From Streptomyces sp. CG 926 (GTDB lineage Bacteria; Actinomycetota; Actinomycetes; Streptomycetales; Streptomycetaceae): a stretch of 64,000 nt of DNA. The notes beneath the pieces were generated by a model. It ran no database searches, was not told where the DNA came from, and saw nothing but the letters and a program-made list of their open reading frames with translations. The stretch lies in contig NZ_QGGZ01000009.1 of NCBI RefSeq assembly GCF_003148825.1, forward strand, positions 186,001 through 250,000, given 5' to 3'. The position numbers and the translations under genes were made by a program. Positions 1 through 9,136 of this stretch are shown here, piece by piece. Each line of letters opens with the position of its first letter. Position 1 is the first letter of the stretch.

Positions 1-3
1 CCC

Positions 4-3000
4 GTGGACCCGCCCGCGAGCAGCGGGAGCAGCAGCAGGTTCTCGCCCCGCAACTGGCGTGTGCCGACCCGTCTGAACGCCATTCTGCTCGTGCCGGCCC
101 TCGTGGGCCTGGTCATGGGTGGCTTCCAGGTGAAGGGTTCCATCGACACCTGGAACGAGGCCCAGGACGCCGAGAAGATAGCCACGGTCGTCCAGGCGGC
201 CTCGGGCTACAGCCAGGCACTGCTCAACGAGCGTGACCTGACCGCCGAGCCCCTCCTGAACGGCCAGACGAAGGACCCGAAGGTCCTCAAGGCCTACGCG
301 GACACCACCGCGGCCAAGGAGAAGTTCGACAAGGCAGTCCAGGACATGCCGAAGAACCTCGGCCTGGAGCGACGCCTGGACCTCTTCCGCGCGGAGGAGC
401 CCAAGCTGGACGCCGTACGCGACAAGGCGTACCAGGCGGCCATCGAGAGCCCCAAGAAGGATCTGCCCAGGACGGCCGGGCCCATCCCGACCGAAGAGGG
501 CTATGTGCTGGTCCAGCACTACCTCATGCAGTTCGCGAACGAGCTCGGTCTCGGCACCGGCAACGTGACCTCGTACGGACGCATGGTCTACGCGATCCAG
601 CTGGCCAAGGCGGCGAACTCGCTGCAGCGCGCCGTCGGTACGCACCTGCTGGTGCGCCCGAGCGCCGACGAGAACACCCGCAAGGCCCAGCTCGTCGCCT
701 TCTCCTCCTACGCCTACCTCGAAGAGATCGCCATCGGCGAGTACGTCGCGGCGGGTACCGAGGACGACGTGAACCGCCTCAAGGCGGTCATGGCCAAGAA
801 GTCCGAGGACGGCGCGGCGAAGATCGCCGAGGCGAAGCACCAGGCCGAGCAGGCCGGGGTCCGCTTCATACCCCCGCCCACGATCCAGGACTCGGCGCTG
901 CTCGGCATGACCGACGCGATCGCCAACAGCGAGAGCAAGAAGAAGCTCTCCGAGACCGGGTCGACCCCCGCCTTCTGGCAGGCCGCCGCCACCGCGAAGT
1001 TCGACGGTTACGACGAGGTCGAGAAGGAACTCCTCGACAAGGCCGTCAAGGACGCCGTCGCGGTCTCCGACGACGCCCGCACCGACGCGATCGTCAACGG
1101 CGCCATCGTGGTCGTGGCCCTGCTCGCCGCCTTCATCCTGGCCGGCATGATGGCCCGCCAGATGGGCCGCGCGATGGCCCGCCTGCGCTCCGCCGCCTTC
1201 GACATCGCCGAGCAGCGCCTGCCGATGCTCGTCGACCAGCTCTCGCGCACCGACCCCGGCAAGGTGGACACCCGTGTCCACCCGATCCCCATCGACTCCC
1301 AGGACGAGATCGGCGAGGTCGCACGCGCCTTCGACCAGGTCCACCGGGAAGCCGTACGGCTCGCGGCCGAGCAGGCTCTCCTGCGAGGGAACGTCAACGC
1401 GATCTTCACCAACCTCTCCATGCGCAACCAGTCGCTGATCGAGGGCCAGCTGACCCTCATCACCGACCTGGAGAACAACGAGGCCGACCCGGACCAGCTG
1501 GAGAACCTCTTCCGCCTGGACCACCTGGCCACCCGTATGCGCCGTAACGGCGAGAACCTCCTCATCCTCGCGGGCGAGGAGCCGGGCCGCCGCTGGGACC
1601 AGCCGGTCCCGCTCGTCGACGTGCTGCGCGCCGCCTCCTCCGAGGTGGAGCAGTACGAGCGCATCGAGCTCTCGGGTGTCTCGGACGCCGAGATCCACGG
1701 CCAGGCCGTGACCGACCTCGTGCACCTGCTCGCCGAGCTCCTGGAGAACGCCACCACGTTCTCCTCGCCGCAGACCAAGGTCCGTGTCAACGCCACGCGT
1801 CTGCCCGACGGCCGCGTGATGGTCGAGATCCACGACAAGGGCATCGGCCTCACCGCCGAGGACTTCGCGGACATCAACCACAAGCTGGCCAACCCGCCGA
1901 CCGTGGACGCCGCGATCTCGCAGCGCATGGGTCTGTTCGTGGTCGGCCGGCTGGCGGACCGCCACAGCATCCGCGTCCAGCTGCGCCCCTCGGGCGAGGC
2001 AGCCGGTACCACCTCGCTGGTCATGCTCCCCGACGCCATCACCCACGGTGGCGGTGGCGAGGGCATTCCGGACGACGACTTCACCGTCTCGCAGATCATC
2101 CCGGAGCAGCAGGCCCAGCTGGCTCCCCCGCTGCGCACCGCCGCCGAGCTCGGCTTCGACGACTCGCGGTACGACCAGCAGGGCGCCGACGGCCTCCCGG
2201 CCGACCCGGTCGGCCGGTCCCTGGGACAGCAGGAGCGCCGGGCCGCGCTGGCGGCCCAGGTGGGTTACCCGCAGGAACAGCAGCAGGGCTACGGCCAGGA
2301 GTATCCGGAACCCCAGCCGGAGCACGGGTACCAGGAGTACCAGGGCTTCGAGCAGCAGTCCGAGCAGGCCTACGACACCTCCTACGAGGCACAGCAGGCT
2401 CAGCAGGCACAGCAGGGCTACGAGGCGTACCCGCAGCAGGGCTACGGCTATACGGAAGACGGATATCCGGATCCGCAGCCGGCCACGCAGGGCTACGACA
2501 ACGGCTTCGAAGCCGGGTCGGGACAGGCCGAATGGCCCGAACAGAACACGTATCCGGCTGCCTACCAGCAGGATTACGGGACTGAATCGGAATCCCCGGC
2601 CGTCCCCGAACCGGCTCCGGAGCGCGTAGGCTTCGACCGTCCGGGTGCCGCTGCCGACACCGGTCACACGATGACCGGAGCGGGCCTGCCGCGACGCGGC
2701 AGCCAGCAGCAGTGGCCGCCCGGGAAGCAGGAAACGGAGTCCACCGGATCCCTCTTCGAACAGCGGTCGCCGCGTCAGCAGCAGCCCGCCGAACCGGAGC
2801 GGGCCCCGGAGGAAACTGAAGGTTCCGCCGCCTGGCGTTCGCGCAACGACGAACGCTGGCAGCAGGCCGGAAAGCTCCGTGAGCCGAAGGCGGGCGGGGT
2901 CACCCCGTCCGGTCTCCCTCGGCGAGTGCCCAAGGCCAACCTGGTCGAGGGCGCAGCGGAGACGACCCCGCAGGGCGGCCCCCAGGTCTCCCGCGCTCCG

Positions 3001-3102
3001 GAGGACGTCCGCGGCAGGTTGAGCAACCTGCGGCGCGGTGTCCAGCAAGGACGCAGCGCGGGTTCTGAGCAGTCAAGTAACAGCTATGACCAGGAGCGTT
3101 AG
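4..3102 (+). CDS. cvnA: Conservon sensor histidine kinase-like protein CvnA
   Basis: This is the first gene of a four-gene conservon, a membrane sensor that works with a roadblock protein, a DUF742 protein and a small GTPase. There is a membrane segment at about residues 25-42, a long extracytoplasmic NIT-like helical sensor region, and a second membrane segment at about 362-382 followed by a HAMP-like linker. The LDHLATRMRRNGENLL block at about 505-520 holds the putative phospho-acceptor His. The HATPase has an N-box (LLENATTF, about 579) and a DKGIGL G1 box (about 611). The tail from about 750 to 890 is rich in Gln, Gly and Tyr and looks disordered. The GTG at base 4 is nearly at the window edge and the frame is open upstream, so the true start may lie outside. 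It ends one base before the cvnB start codon. Confidence 0.9.
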   Translation: MDPPASSGSSSRFSPRNWRVPTRLNAILLVPALVGLVMGGFQVKGSIDTWNEAQDAEKIATVVQAASGYSQALLNERDLTAEPLLNGQTKDPKVLKAYADTTAAKEKFDKAVQDMPKNLGLERRLDLFRAEEPKLDAVRDKAYQAAIESPKKDLPRTAGPIPTEEGYVLVQHYLMQFANELGLGTGNVTSYGRMVYAIQLAKAANSLQRAVGTHLLVRPSADENTRKAQLVAFSSYAYLEEIAIGEYVAAGTEDDVNRLKAVMAKKSEDGAAKIAEAKHQAEQAGVRFIPPPTIQDSALLGMTDAIANSESKKKLSETGSTPAFWQAAATAKFDGYDEVEKELLDKAVKDAVAVSDDARTDAIVNGAIVVVALLAAFILAGMMARQMGRAMARLRSAAFDIAEQRLPMLVDQLSRTDPGKVDTRVHPIPIDSQDEIGEVARAFDQVHREAVRLAAEQALLRGNVNAIFTNLSMRNQSLIEGQLTLITDLENNEADPDQLENLFRLDHLATRMRRNGENLLILAGEEPGRRWDQPVPLVDVLRAASSEVEQYERIELSGVSDAEIHGQAVTDLVHLLAELLENATTFSSPQTKVRVNATRLPDGRVMVEIHDKGIGLTAEDFADINHKLANPPTVDAAISQRMGLFVVGRLADRHSIRVQLRPSGEAAGTTSLVMLPDAITHGGGGEGIPDDDFTVSQIIPEQQAQLAPPLRTAAELGFDDSRYDQQGADGLPADPVGRSLGQQERRAALAAQVGYPQEQQQGYGQEYPEPQPEHGYQEYQGFEQQSEQAYDTSYEAQQAQQAQQGYEAYPQQGYGYTEDGYPDPQPATQGYDNGFEAGSGQAEWPEQNTYPAAYQQDYGTESESPAVPEPAPERVGFDRPGAAADTGHTMTGAGLPRRGSQQQWPPGKQETESTGSLFEQRSPRQQQPAEPERAPEETEGSAAWRSRNDERWQQAGKLREPKAGGVTPSGLPRRVPKANLVEGAAETTPQGGPQVSRAPEDVRGRLSNLRRGVQQGRSAGSEQSSNSYDQER

Positions 3103-3103
3103 T

Positions 3104-3526
3104 GTGAGCCCGATGAGCCAGGCGGCACAGAACCTGAACTGGTTGATCACCAACTTCGTGGACAACACCCCTGGGGTGTCCCACACGGTGGTGGTCTCCG
3201 CCGACGGCCTTCTTCTGGCGATGTCCGACGGATTTCCGCGGGACCGCGCCGATCAGCTGGCGGCCGTGGCCTCCGGACTGACCTCGCTGACCGCCGGTGC
3301 CTCCCGCATCTTCGAGGGTGGCGCCGTCAATCAGACCGTGGTCGAGATGGACCGAGGGTTCCTCTTCCTCATGTCCGTCTCGGACGGATCCTCGCTGGCC
3401 GTACTGGCGCACCCCGAGTGCGACATCGGCCTCGTCGGCTACGAGATGGCCCTTCTGGTGGATCGCGCGGGCAGTGTCCTCACTCCGGATCTGCGCGCCG
3501 AGCTGCAAGGAAGTCTGCTCAACTAG
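3104..3526 (+). CDS. cvnB: Roadblock/LC7 domain protein CvnB
   Basis: This 140-residue protein belongs to the roadblock/LC7 (MglB-like) family, which in conservons binds the membrane kinase and modulates the partner GTPase. The whole chain is one roadblock domain, opening with LNWLITNFVDNTPGVSHTVV and containing the ADGLLLAMS strand. I chose the GTG at 3104, directly after the cvnA stop (3100-3102), because the protein then begins as conservon B proteins usually do. An ATG three codons later is an alternative. The 1-base spacing implies translational coupling to cvnA. Confidence 0.93.
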   Translation: MSPMSQAAQNLNWLITNFVDNTPGVSHTVVVSADGLLLAMSDGFPRDRADQLAAVASGLTSLTAGASRIFEGGAVNQTVVEMDRGFLFLMSVSDGSSLAVLAHPECDIGLVGYEMALLVDRAGSVLTPDLRAELQGSLLN

Positions 3527-3619
3527 CAGACAGGCAGTGCGTTTCGCGCCATCGCACCATAGGGTGCGGTGGCGCGGTTCCACAGGGAGTACTGCGTACT
3601 TGGAGTCGGAGGAGGACAC

Positions 3620-4162
3620 GTGACAACACCCGGAGGACATCCTTATGGCGGCGCGCAGCAGCCGCAGGGTGGGCACGACCAGAACCGCTTCAACTTTCCC
3701 TCCGCGCCCAGCCGCCCTGTGCCGGAGCAGCATCCCTATCAACAGCAGCAGTACGGACAGCCCCAGATGCCTCAACAGCAACCGCCGCCGCGCGCCGCGC
3801 GGCAGCCTGCTCCGAAGGCCCACAACCCGCTGGTGCGTCCGTACGCGATGACCGGCGGCCGTACTCGGCCGCGCTACCAGCTCGCCATCGAGGCGCTGGT
3901 CAGTACCACGGCGGATCCCGCTCGTCTGCAAGGGCAGTTGCCCGAGCACCAGCGCATCTGCCGCCTGTGCCAGGAGATCAAATCCGTAGCGGAGATCTCG
4001 GCACTTCTCTCCATTCCTCTTGGTGTCGCCCGCATCCTCGTAGCCGACCTGGCGGAGGCGGGCCTTGTCGCCATTCACCAGCCCGGCGGCGACGAGTCTG
4101 CCGGTGGCCAGCCAGACGTGACACTGCTCGAAAGGGTGCTCAGTGGACTTCGCAAGCTCTAA
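3620..4162 (+). CDS. cvnC: DUF742 protein CvnC
   Basis: This is the third conservon gene, 180 residues. The N-terminal 65 residues are rich in Gln, Pro and Gly and look disordered. The rest is a DUF742 domain that starts near the NPLVRPYAMTGGRTRP block and continues with a helical, winged-helix-like segment (QICRLCQEIKSVAEISALL area). The exact role of DUF742 is not settled; it is found only with this gene set. The GTG at 3620 is preceded by a strong GGAGGA site, which decides the start over upstream in-frame codons. The 3' end overlaps cvnD by 20 bases. Confidence 0.92.
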   Translation: MTTPGGHPYGGAQQPQGGHDQNRFNFPSAPSRPVPEQHPYQQQQYGQPQMPQQQPPPRAARQPAPKAHNPLVRPYAMTGGRTRPRYQLAIEALVSTTADPARLQGQLPEHQRICRLCQEIKSVAEISALLSIPLGVARILVADLAEAGLVAIHQPGGDESAGGQPDVTLLERVLSGLRKL

Positions 4163-4727
4163 CGGCGGAGCGGCTCCCCGCTCCACCACCTCCGCGAAGA
4201 TCGTGGTGGCGGGCGGCTTCGGCGTGGGCAAGACCACGTTCGTGGGCGCGGTCTCCGAGATCAACCCGCTGCGCACCGAAGCCGTGATGACCAGCGCCTC
4301 GGCCGGGATCGACGACCTCACCCACACCGGTGACAAGACGACCACCACCGTCGCCATGGACTTCGGCCGCATCACGCTCGACCAGGACCTGATCCTGTAC
4401 CTCTTCGGTACCCCGGGCCAGGACCGCTTCTGGTTCATGTGGGACGACCTGGTCCGCGGCGCCATCGGCGCCATCGTCCTCGTCGACACGCGCCGCCTCG
4501 CCGACTGCTTCCCCGCCGTCGACTACTTCGAGAACAGCGGCCTGCCGTTCGTCATCGCCCTCAACGGCTTCGAGGGCCACCAGCCCTACACGCCGGAGGA
4601 AGTCCGCGAGGCCCTGCAGATCGGCCCGGACGCCCCCATCATCACCACCGACGCCCGCCACCGCGCGGACGCCAAGAGCGCGCTCATCACGCTCGTCGAG
4701 CACGCCCTCATGGCGCGCCTGCGGTAG
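4143..4727 (+). CDS. cvnD: Conservon small GTPase CvnD
   Basis: This is a 194-residue Ras/MglA-like GTP-binding protein, the output switch of the conservon. The P-loop GGFGVGKTT is at residues 24-32, and the G3 region reads FGTPGQDRFW, so the usual Asp of DxPGQ is replaced. No NKxD guanine-specificity box is visible; the equivalent place reads ALNGFEG. This is typical of the CvnD family. It overlaps cvnC by 20 bases, so the two are almost certainly translated from one message. A strong hairpin lies 150 bases downstream. Confidence 0.93.
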   Translation: MDFASSNGGAAPRSTTSAKIVVAGGFGVGKTTFVGAVSEINPLRTEAVMTSASAGIDDLTHTGDKTTTTVAMDFGRITLDQDLILYLFGTPGQDRFWFMWDDLVRGAIGAIVLVDTRRLADCFPAVDYFENSGLPFVIALNGFEGHQPYTPEEVREALQIGPDAPIITTDARHRADAKSALITLVEHALMARLR

Positions 4728-4880
4728 CAGCCCCGCCGCACCCGACAGGCCCCTGTGTCGTACGACGCGGGGGCCTTCGCCATGCCACGGGTGTCCGGAG
4801 CGCCGGCCCCGCCGTCTGCTGGGCGCCTGTGCGGCTGCGCGCGGCCCCGCGGCCCTCGGCAGGGGACGACGGGTACGCGG

Positions 4881-4916
4881 AAGGCCCCGCAACCCTGGAG
4901 AGGGGTGCGGGGCCTT
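4881..4916. terminator. Bidirectional terminator between cvnD and accE
   Basis: AAGGCCCCGC at 4881-4890 pairs with GCGGGGCCTT at 4907-4916, and the stem extends inwards with one mismatch. It sits between two converging transcription units. Confidence 0.75.
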
Positions 4917-4930
4917 CGGGGCTCGGGAAC

Positions 4931-5131
4931 TCAGCCCTGCCAGCTGTGCGGGGCGCGGAAGCCGGGCGTGCGCTCCAGGCGGCGCCAGCCGGCCTGGCCG
5001 GGCACGCGCGCCGGGGTCGCCTCGGGCGTGGCGGCGGCGCGGGCGAGCAGGATCGCGGTGATCGCGGCCAGCTCCTCGGGGGCGGCGTTGCCCTTTTCGA
5101 CGCGCAGCAGGGTGTCAGTGGCGGTGGTCAT
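4931..5131 (-). CDS. accE: Acyl-CoA carboxylase epsilon subunit
   Basis: This 66-residue protein matches the small epsilon subunits that stimulate actinomycete acetyl/propionyl-CoA carboxylases. It has the family's start (about 10-30: LRVEKGNAAPEELAAITAIL) and a Trp-Arg-rich end (GWRRLERTPGFRAPHSWQG). It lies 23 bases after the pccB stop, on the same message. The ATG at 5131 is preceded by AAGGAGA. The longer open frame upstream is an antisense-frame artefact of pccB. The biotinylated alpha subunit is not encoded in this window, as is usual in Streptomyces. Confidence 0.92.
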   Translation of the reverse strand: MTTATDTLLRVEKGNAAPEELAAITAILLARAAATPEATPARVPGQAGWRRLERTPGFRAPHSWQG

Positions 5132-5154
5132 GTGGTGGCAGGTCTCCTTCGCGG

Positions 5155-6738
5155 TTACTGCGGCGGGTTGCCGTGCTTGCGGGACGGCAGATCGGCGTGC
5201 TTGTTGCGGAGCATCGCGAGGGCGCTGACGAGCACCTCGCGGGTCTCGGCGGGGTCGATGACGTCGTCGACGAGGCCGCGCTCGGCCGCGTAGTACGGGT
5301 GCATCAGTTCGGCCTTGTACTCCTTGACCATGCGCACGCGCATGGCCTCGGGGTCCTCGGCGTCCGCGATCTGCTTGCGGAAGATGACGTTGGCCGCGCC
5401 CTCGGCGCCCATCACGGCGATCTCGTTGGTCGGCCAGGCGTAGGTGATGTCCGCGCCGATGGACTGGGAGTCCATGACGATGTACGCGCCGCCGTAGGCC
5501 TTGCGCAGGATCAGCGAGATCCGCGGGACGGTGGCGTTGCAGTACGCGTACAGCAGCTTGGCGCCGTGGCGGATGATGCCGCCGTGCTCCTGGTCGACGC
5601 CCGGCAGGAAGCCGGGGACGTCCAGCAGCGTGATGATCGGGATGTTGAAGGCGTCGCACATCTGGACGAAGCGCGCGGCCTTCTCGGAGGCCTCGATGTC
5701 CAGGACACCGGCCAGGTGGCCGGGCTGGTTGGCGACGATGCCGACGACCTGGCCGTTCATCCGGGCCAGGGCGCAGATGATGTTGCGGGCCCAGCGCTCG
5801 TGGATCTCCAGGACGTCGCCCTCGTCGACGAGCTCCTCGATGACCTTGAGCATGTCGTAGGGGCGGTTGCCGTCGGCGGGCACCAGGTCCAGGAGGACCT
5901 CGCTGCGCCGGTCGGCCGGGTCGCTCGTCTCGTGGACCGGCGGGTTCTCGCGGTTGTTGGAGGGCAGCATCGAGATGAGGTAGCGGACCTCGGAGATGCA
6001 GGTCTCCTCGTCGTCGTACGCGAAGTGCGCGACGCCGGAGGTCTCGGCGTGCACGTCGGCGCCGCCGAGGCCGTTCTGGGTGATCTCCTCGCCGGTCACC
6101 GCGCGGACCACGTCCGGGCCGGTGATGAACATCTGCGAGGTCTCCCGGACCATGAACACGAAGTCCGTCAGGGCCGGGGAGTAGGCGGCGCCACCGGCGC
6201 AGGGGCCCAGCATGACCGAGATCTGCGGGATGACGCCCGAGGCCTTGGTGTTGCGCTGGAAGATGCCGCCGTAGCCGGCGAGCGCGGAGACGCCCTCCTG
6301 GATACGGGCGCCGGCGCCGTCGTTCAGGGAGACCAGCGGAGCACCGGCCGCGATGGCCATGTCCATGATCTTGTGGATCTTCGTGGCGTGGGCCTCGCCC
6401 AGCGCGCCGCCGAAGATACGGAAGTCGTGCGCGTAGACGAAGACCGTGCGGCCCTCGACCGTGCCCCAGCCGGTGATCACACCGTCGGTGTAGGGCTTCT
6501 TGTTCTCCAGGCCGAACCCGGTCGCCCGGTGCCTGCGCAGCTGCTCGACCTCCCTGAAGGAACCTTCGTCCAGCAGCAGCGCGATGCGCTCACGGGCGGT
6601 CAGCTTGCCCTTGGCGTGCTGCGTCTCGGTCGCACGGTCGCTGGGGCCGCGCCTCGCCTGCTCACGCAGGGAGTGCAGCTCGGCCACGCGCCCGCGGGCG
6701 TCCGTCGGCTCGCTCGGGGTCTGGTCCACAACGGTCAT
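5155..6738 (-). CDS. pccB: Acyl-CoA (propionyl-CoA) carboxylase beta subunit
   Basis: This 527-residue carboxyltransferase moves CO2 from carboxybiotin to propionyl- or acetyl-CoA, giving methylmalonyl- or malonyl-CoA for fatty acids and polyketides. Both carboxyltransferase subdomains are present. The N-half has KGKLTARERIALLLDEGSF and the GGAAYSPALTDF oxyanion-hole region. The C-half has HGAKLLYAYCNATVPRISLI followed by GGAYIVMDS. Length is normal for PccB. The downstream epsilon gene supports an AccA-PccB-AccE type complex. Specificity for propionyl versus acetyl-CoA cannot be read from sequence by eye. It is divergent from the yceI-like gene. Confidence 0.93.
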   Translation of the reverse strand: MTVVDQTPSEPTDARGRVAELHSLREQARRGPSDRATETQHAKGKLTARERIALLLDEGSFREVEQLRRHRATGFGLENKKPYTDGVITGWGTVEGRTVFVYAHDFRIFGGALGEAHATKIHKIMDMAIAAGAPLVSLNDGAGARIQEGVSALAGYGGIFQRNTKASGVIPQISVMLGPCAGGAAYSPALTDFVFMVRETSQMFITGPDVVRAVTGEEITQNGLGGADVHAETSGVAHFAYDDEETCISEVRYLISMLPSNNRENPPVHETSDPADRRSEVLLDLVPADGNRPYDMLKVIEELVDEGDVLEIHERWARNIICALARMNGQVVGIVANQPGHLAGVLDIEASEKAARFVQMCDAFNIPIITLLDVPGFLPGVDQEHGGIIRHGAKLLYAYCNATVPRISLILRKAYGGAYIVMDSQSIGADITYAWPTNEIAVMGAEGAANVIFRKQIADAEDPEAMRVRMVKEYKAELMHPYYAAERGLVDDVIDPAETREVLVSALAMLRNKHADLPSRKHGNPPQ

Positions 6739-6910
6739 GTACCGACCTTACGAAGATCGCGATGAAAAACCTCCGTTCATTCCGCACAGTCTCGGGAGTC
6801 TTCCGCTGTCCGGCCCGCACAGTACGCCCGACGGATGTAAGGACTCCGCCAGACGGGGCAGTCGCCCTTTGTGGGACTTTCACAAAAAGCCCTGACACCC
6901 CACCCAGATG

Positions 6911-6939
6911 TTGAAATTTGAACGGAATGGGTCTAGCGT
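6911..6939 (+). promoter_or_regulatory. Candidate sigma-70-type promoter of the yceI-like gene
   Basis: TTGAAA at 6911-6916 is separated by exactly 17 bases from TAGCGT at 6934-6939. Transcription would start near 6946, just before the palindrome at 6956-6969. Confidence 0.6.
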
Positions 6940-6955
6940 CGTTCCCGTTGAAGTC

Positions 6956-6969
6956 GTTGAACATTCAAC
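6956..6969. promoter_or_regulatory. Palindrome GTTGAA-CA-TTCAAC, likely operator
   Basis: A perfect 6+6 inverted repeat lies just downstream of the predicted start point of the yceI-like gene. TTGAA/TTCAA half-sites are common for MarR-type repressors, so a redox- or ligand-sensing MarR protein is a plausible binder. No such regulator gene is adjacent. Confidence 0.5.
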
Positions 6970-7011
6970 AGAATATTCCGACCGAGCAGGACACCCCCCA
7001 AGGAGCACGTC

Positions 7012-7632
7012 ATGGGTCTCTTCACCCGCCGCAACCAGAACGTGAACGTCCAGGACGGCGCCGCCGTCGCCACCCTGACCGTGGACCCGGCGCTCGCCGC
7101 CCTCACCGGTGACTACGTCATCGACCCCGCCCACAGCAGCATCGGCTTCACCGTCCGCCACGCCATGGTCACCAACGTCCGCGGTGCCTTCACCGAGCAC
7201 GAGGGGACCCTGCACCTGGACGGCGCCGACCCGGCCCGCTCCACCGCCTCCATCGACATCAAGATCGCCTCCGTCGACACCGGCATCGCCGACCGCGACG
7301 GTCACCTGCGCAGCGGCGACTTCTTCGACGCGGAGACCTTCCCGCTGATGACCTTCCGCTCCACCGAGGCGCGTCAGCTCGGCGGGGACACCTACCGCAT
7401 CACCGGTGAGCTGACCATCAAGGACGTCACGCGCCCGCTCTCCATCGACCTGGAGTTCAACGGCTCGGCCACCGACCCCTACGGCAACGAGCGCGTCGGT
7501 TTCGAGGGCTCCACCGAGATCCAGCGCTCCGACTGGGGCCTGACGTGGAACGCCGCCCTGGAGGCCGGCGGTGTGATGGTCAGCGACAAGGTGAAGCTGA
7601 CCTTCGACATCTCGGCCATCAAGCAGGCCTGA
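7012..7632 (+). CDS. YceI family protein
   Basis: This 206-residue protein has the YceI lipocalin-like beta-barrel fold, which binds polyisoprenoid or other amphiphilic lipids. About 40 N-terminal residues (a basic MGLFTRRNQ start, no signal peptide) precede the domain, which opens at GDYVIDPAHSSIGFTVRHAM and ends with VKLTFDISAIKQA. The internal GHLRSGDFFDAETFPLMTF block is diagnostic. Lack of a signal sequence suggests a cytoplasmic location, unlike E. coli YceI. AAGGAG at 7000-7005 sets the ATG. It has its own promoter and a palindromic operator, so it is probably inducible and monocistronic. Confidence 0.88.
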   Translation: MGLFTRRNQNVNVQDGAAVATLTVDPALAALTGDYVIDPAHSSIGFTVRHAMVTNVRGAFTEHEGTLHLDGADPARSTASIDIKIASVDTGIADRDGHLRSGDFFDAETFPLMTFRSTEARQLGGDTYRITGELTIKDVTRPLSIDLEFNGSATDPYGNERVGFEGSTEIQRSDWGLTWNAALEAGGVMVSDKVKLTFDISAIKQA

Positions 7633-7667
7633 CGGTCGACCTCACGGACGCCCGGAACCGGGGGCGG

Positions 7668-9026
7668 TCAGAAGCCGCCCCCGCCGTCGAAGCCGCCACC
7701 CCCGTCGAACCCACCGCCGCCGAAGTCCCCGCCACCGAAGTCGGACGGGTCGAAGTCGGCGCCGGAGAAGTCACCGCCCTCGAAGCCGCTGCCCGTGCCG
7801 CCGCCGAAGTCGGAGGCGTAGGCGGGGCTCGACATCATCGAACCGAGCATCGTGCCCACCAGCAGGCCGGGCAGGATGCCGCCGCCGAAGTACCCGCCGG
7901 CCCAGGGACCGTACGCCGGGCCGGCGTCGTAGTACGGCCGCGGCCCCCGTTCGGTGTCCACCGTGCGGACCGCCGGGTCCTGGCCGTCGCGCAGTCGTAC
8001 GGCGTCCGCCGTGCAGACCGGCACGGTACGGGCCGCCCCGGCGGCCGGAGCCCAGGTGGCGTCCTCGGTGCTCGGCCCGTGACGCGGGTCGAAGAAGCAG
8101 GGCGAGCGACGCTCGGGCAACGGCCTGCCCTGCCGGCGCGCGTCGAGGGTGGCCAGCGCGAAGCGCCCGTCCTCCAGCGCCTGGGTCACGCCCTTGACCT
8201 CGTCGGGGCGCTGCACCGAGGCCATGATCCGCTTGGCCTTCTCGTACGAGTCGAGCCCCTGCTCGTAGTCCGCCCGCATGGCGTCGTCGGCGCCGGGCTC
8301 GCCCGGGTGGAAGTCGAGCCGTTCGAGCTCCTCGCCGAAGGCCGTGATGTCCTCGTCGACGACCACGCTCAGCCGGGCGAGCGCCTCGCGCCGGACCTCC
8401 TCCTTCTTCTTCCGGTTGCGGCGGACCAGCGCGTACGCACCGCCGCCGCCCACCACGGCCACCGCACCGAGGGCGATCAGCCCGCCGACCGGGGCCCCCT
8501 GCTCGGCTCCGGTGGTGCCCCATGAGGCGGGGGCGCTGCCCTGGACCTGGGTCAGGGCCTGGTCCACGAAGTTGTCGAGCTGGGTGTTCGCGTCCACCGG
8601 CGCGCCGGTCTTCACGGCCTCGGTGAGGTTGCGTACGGCGTTGTTCGGCATGACCGCCTTGTCGGCGCCCGCGTCGAAGCCGTCGCCCAGCCGGATCGCG
8701 TAGAGCCCGGTGATCCCGGTCTCGGCCCGGACGGCACCCAGCACCTTGTCCGCGGGGAACTCGGCGGTGGCCGGCAGCACGGCCACGAACACCGGCTTCC
8801 CCGCGTCCTTGATCTTCTTCGCGAGCGCGTCCGCCTGCGCCGTGGACAGCTGTGCCTCGGCCCCGGGGGCGACGTAGACCGGCCCCTGCTTCAGAGCCTC
8901 CGCCACGCCGGAGACCCCGTCGGCCGCGGACGCCTGGGGCGCGGCCACCAGTGCGGTCGCCGACAGCCCCAGCAGCAGACCGGACAGCAGCGCTCCGAAG
9001 CGTATGGACATCAGCCTGGTCTTCAT
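7668..9026 (-). CDS. TPM-domain membrane protein with Gly-rich tail
   Basis: This 452-residue protein has an N-terminal signal peptide (about 1-35, ending near QASAADG) and then a TPM-like extracytoplasmic domain (about 36-165). A membrane segment at about 175-196 (GLIALGAVAVVGGGGAYALV) precedes a basic stop-transfer run and a helical cytoplasmic region (about 205-300). The rest is Pro/Gly-rich and ends in repeats of FGGGDF/FDGGGGF. This is a common Streptomyces architecture; TPM domains are linked to photosystem repair and phosphatase-like activity in other organisms, but the bacterial role is unknown. The start at 9026 matches the signal peptide. The longer open frame upstream is an antisense-frame artefact of cimA. 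Confidence 0.85.
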   Translation of the reverse strand: MKTRLMSIRFGALLSGLLLGLSATALVAAPQASAADGVSGVAEALKQGPVYVAPGAEAQLSTAQADALAKKIKDAGKPVFVAVLPATAEFPADKVLGAVRAETGITGLYAIRLGDGFDAGADKAVMPNNAVRNLTEAVKTGAPVDANTQLDNFVDQALTQVQGSAPASWGTTGAEQGAPVGGLIALGAVAVVGGGGAYALVRRNRKKKEEVRREALARLSVVVDEDITAFGEELERLDFHPGEPGADDAMRADYEQGLDSYEKAKRIMASVQRPDEVKGVTQALEDGRFALATLDARRQGRPLPERRSPCFFDPRHGPSTEDATWAPAAGAARTVPVCTADAVRLRDGQDPAVRTVDTERGPRPYYDAGPAYGPWAGGYFGGGILPGLLVGTMLGSMMSSPAYASDFGGGTGSGFEGGDFSGADFDPSDFGGGDFGGGGFDGGGGFDGGGGF

Positions 9027-9078
9027 ATCGAAGACGCTACCGGAACCGATACTTTCCCGTGTGAGCCGGACATAAGGA

Positions 9079-9103
9079 CCTCGCCGGGCATGGCCCGGCG
9101 AGG
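9079..9103 (-). terminator. Terminator-like hairpin after cimA
   Basis: CCTCGCCGGGC (9079-9089) and GCCCGGCGAGG (9093-9103) form an 11-bp stem between the cimA stop and the TPM gene. There is no U-tract. Confidence 0.6.
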
Positions 9104-9136
9104 CGGGGTCGCGGGTCGCGGGTCGTGGTTCGCGGG

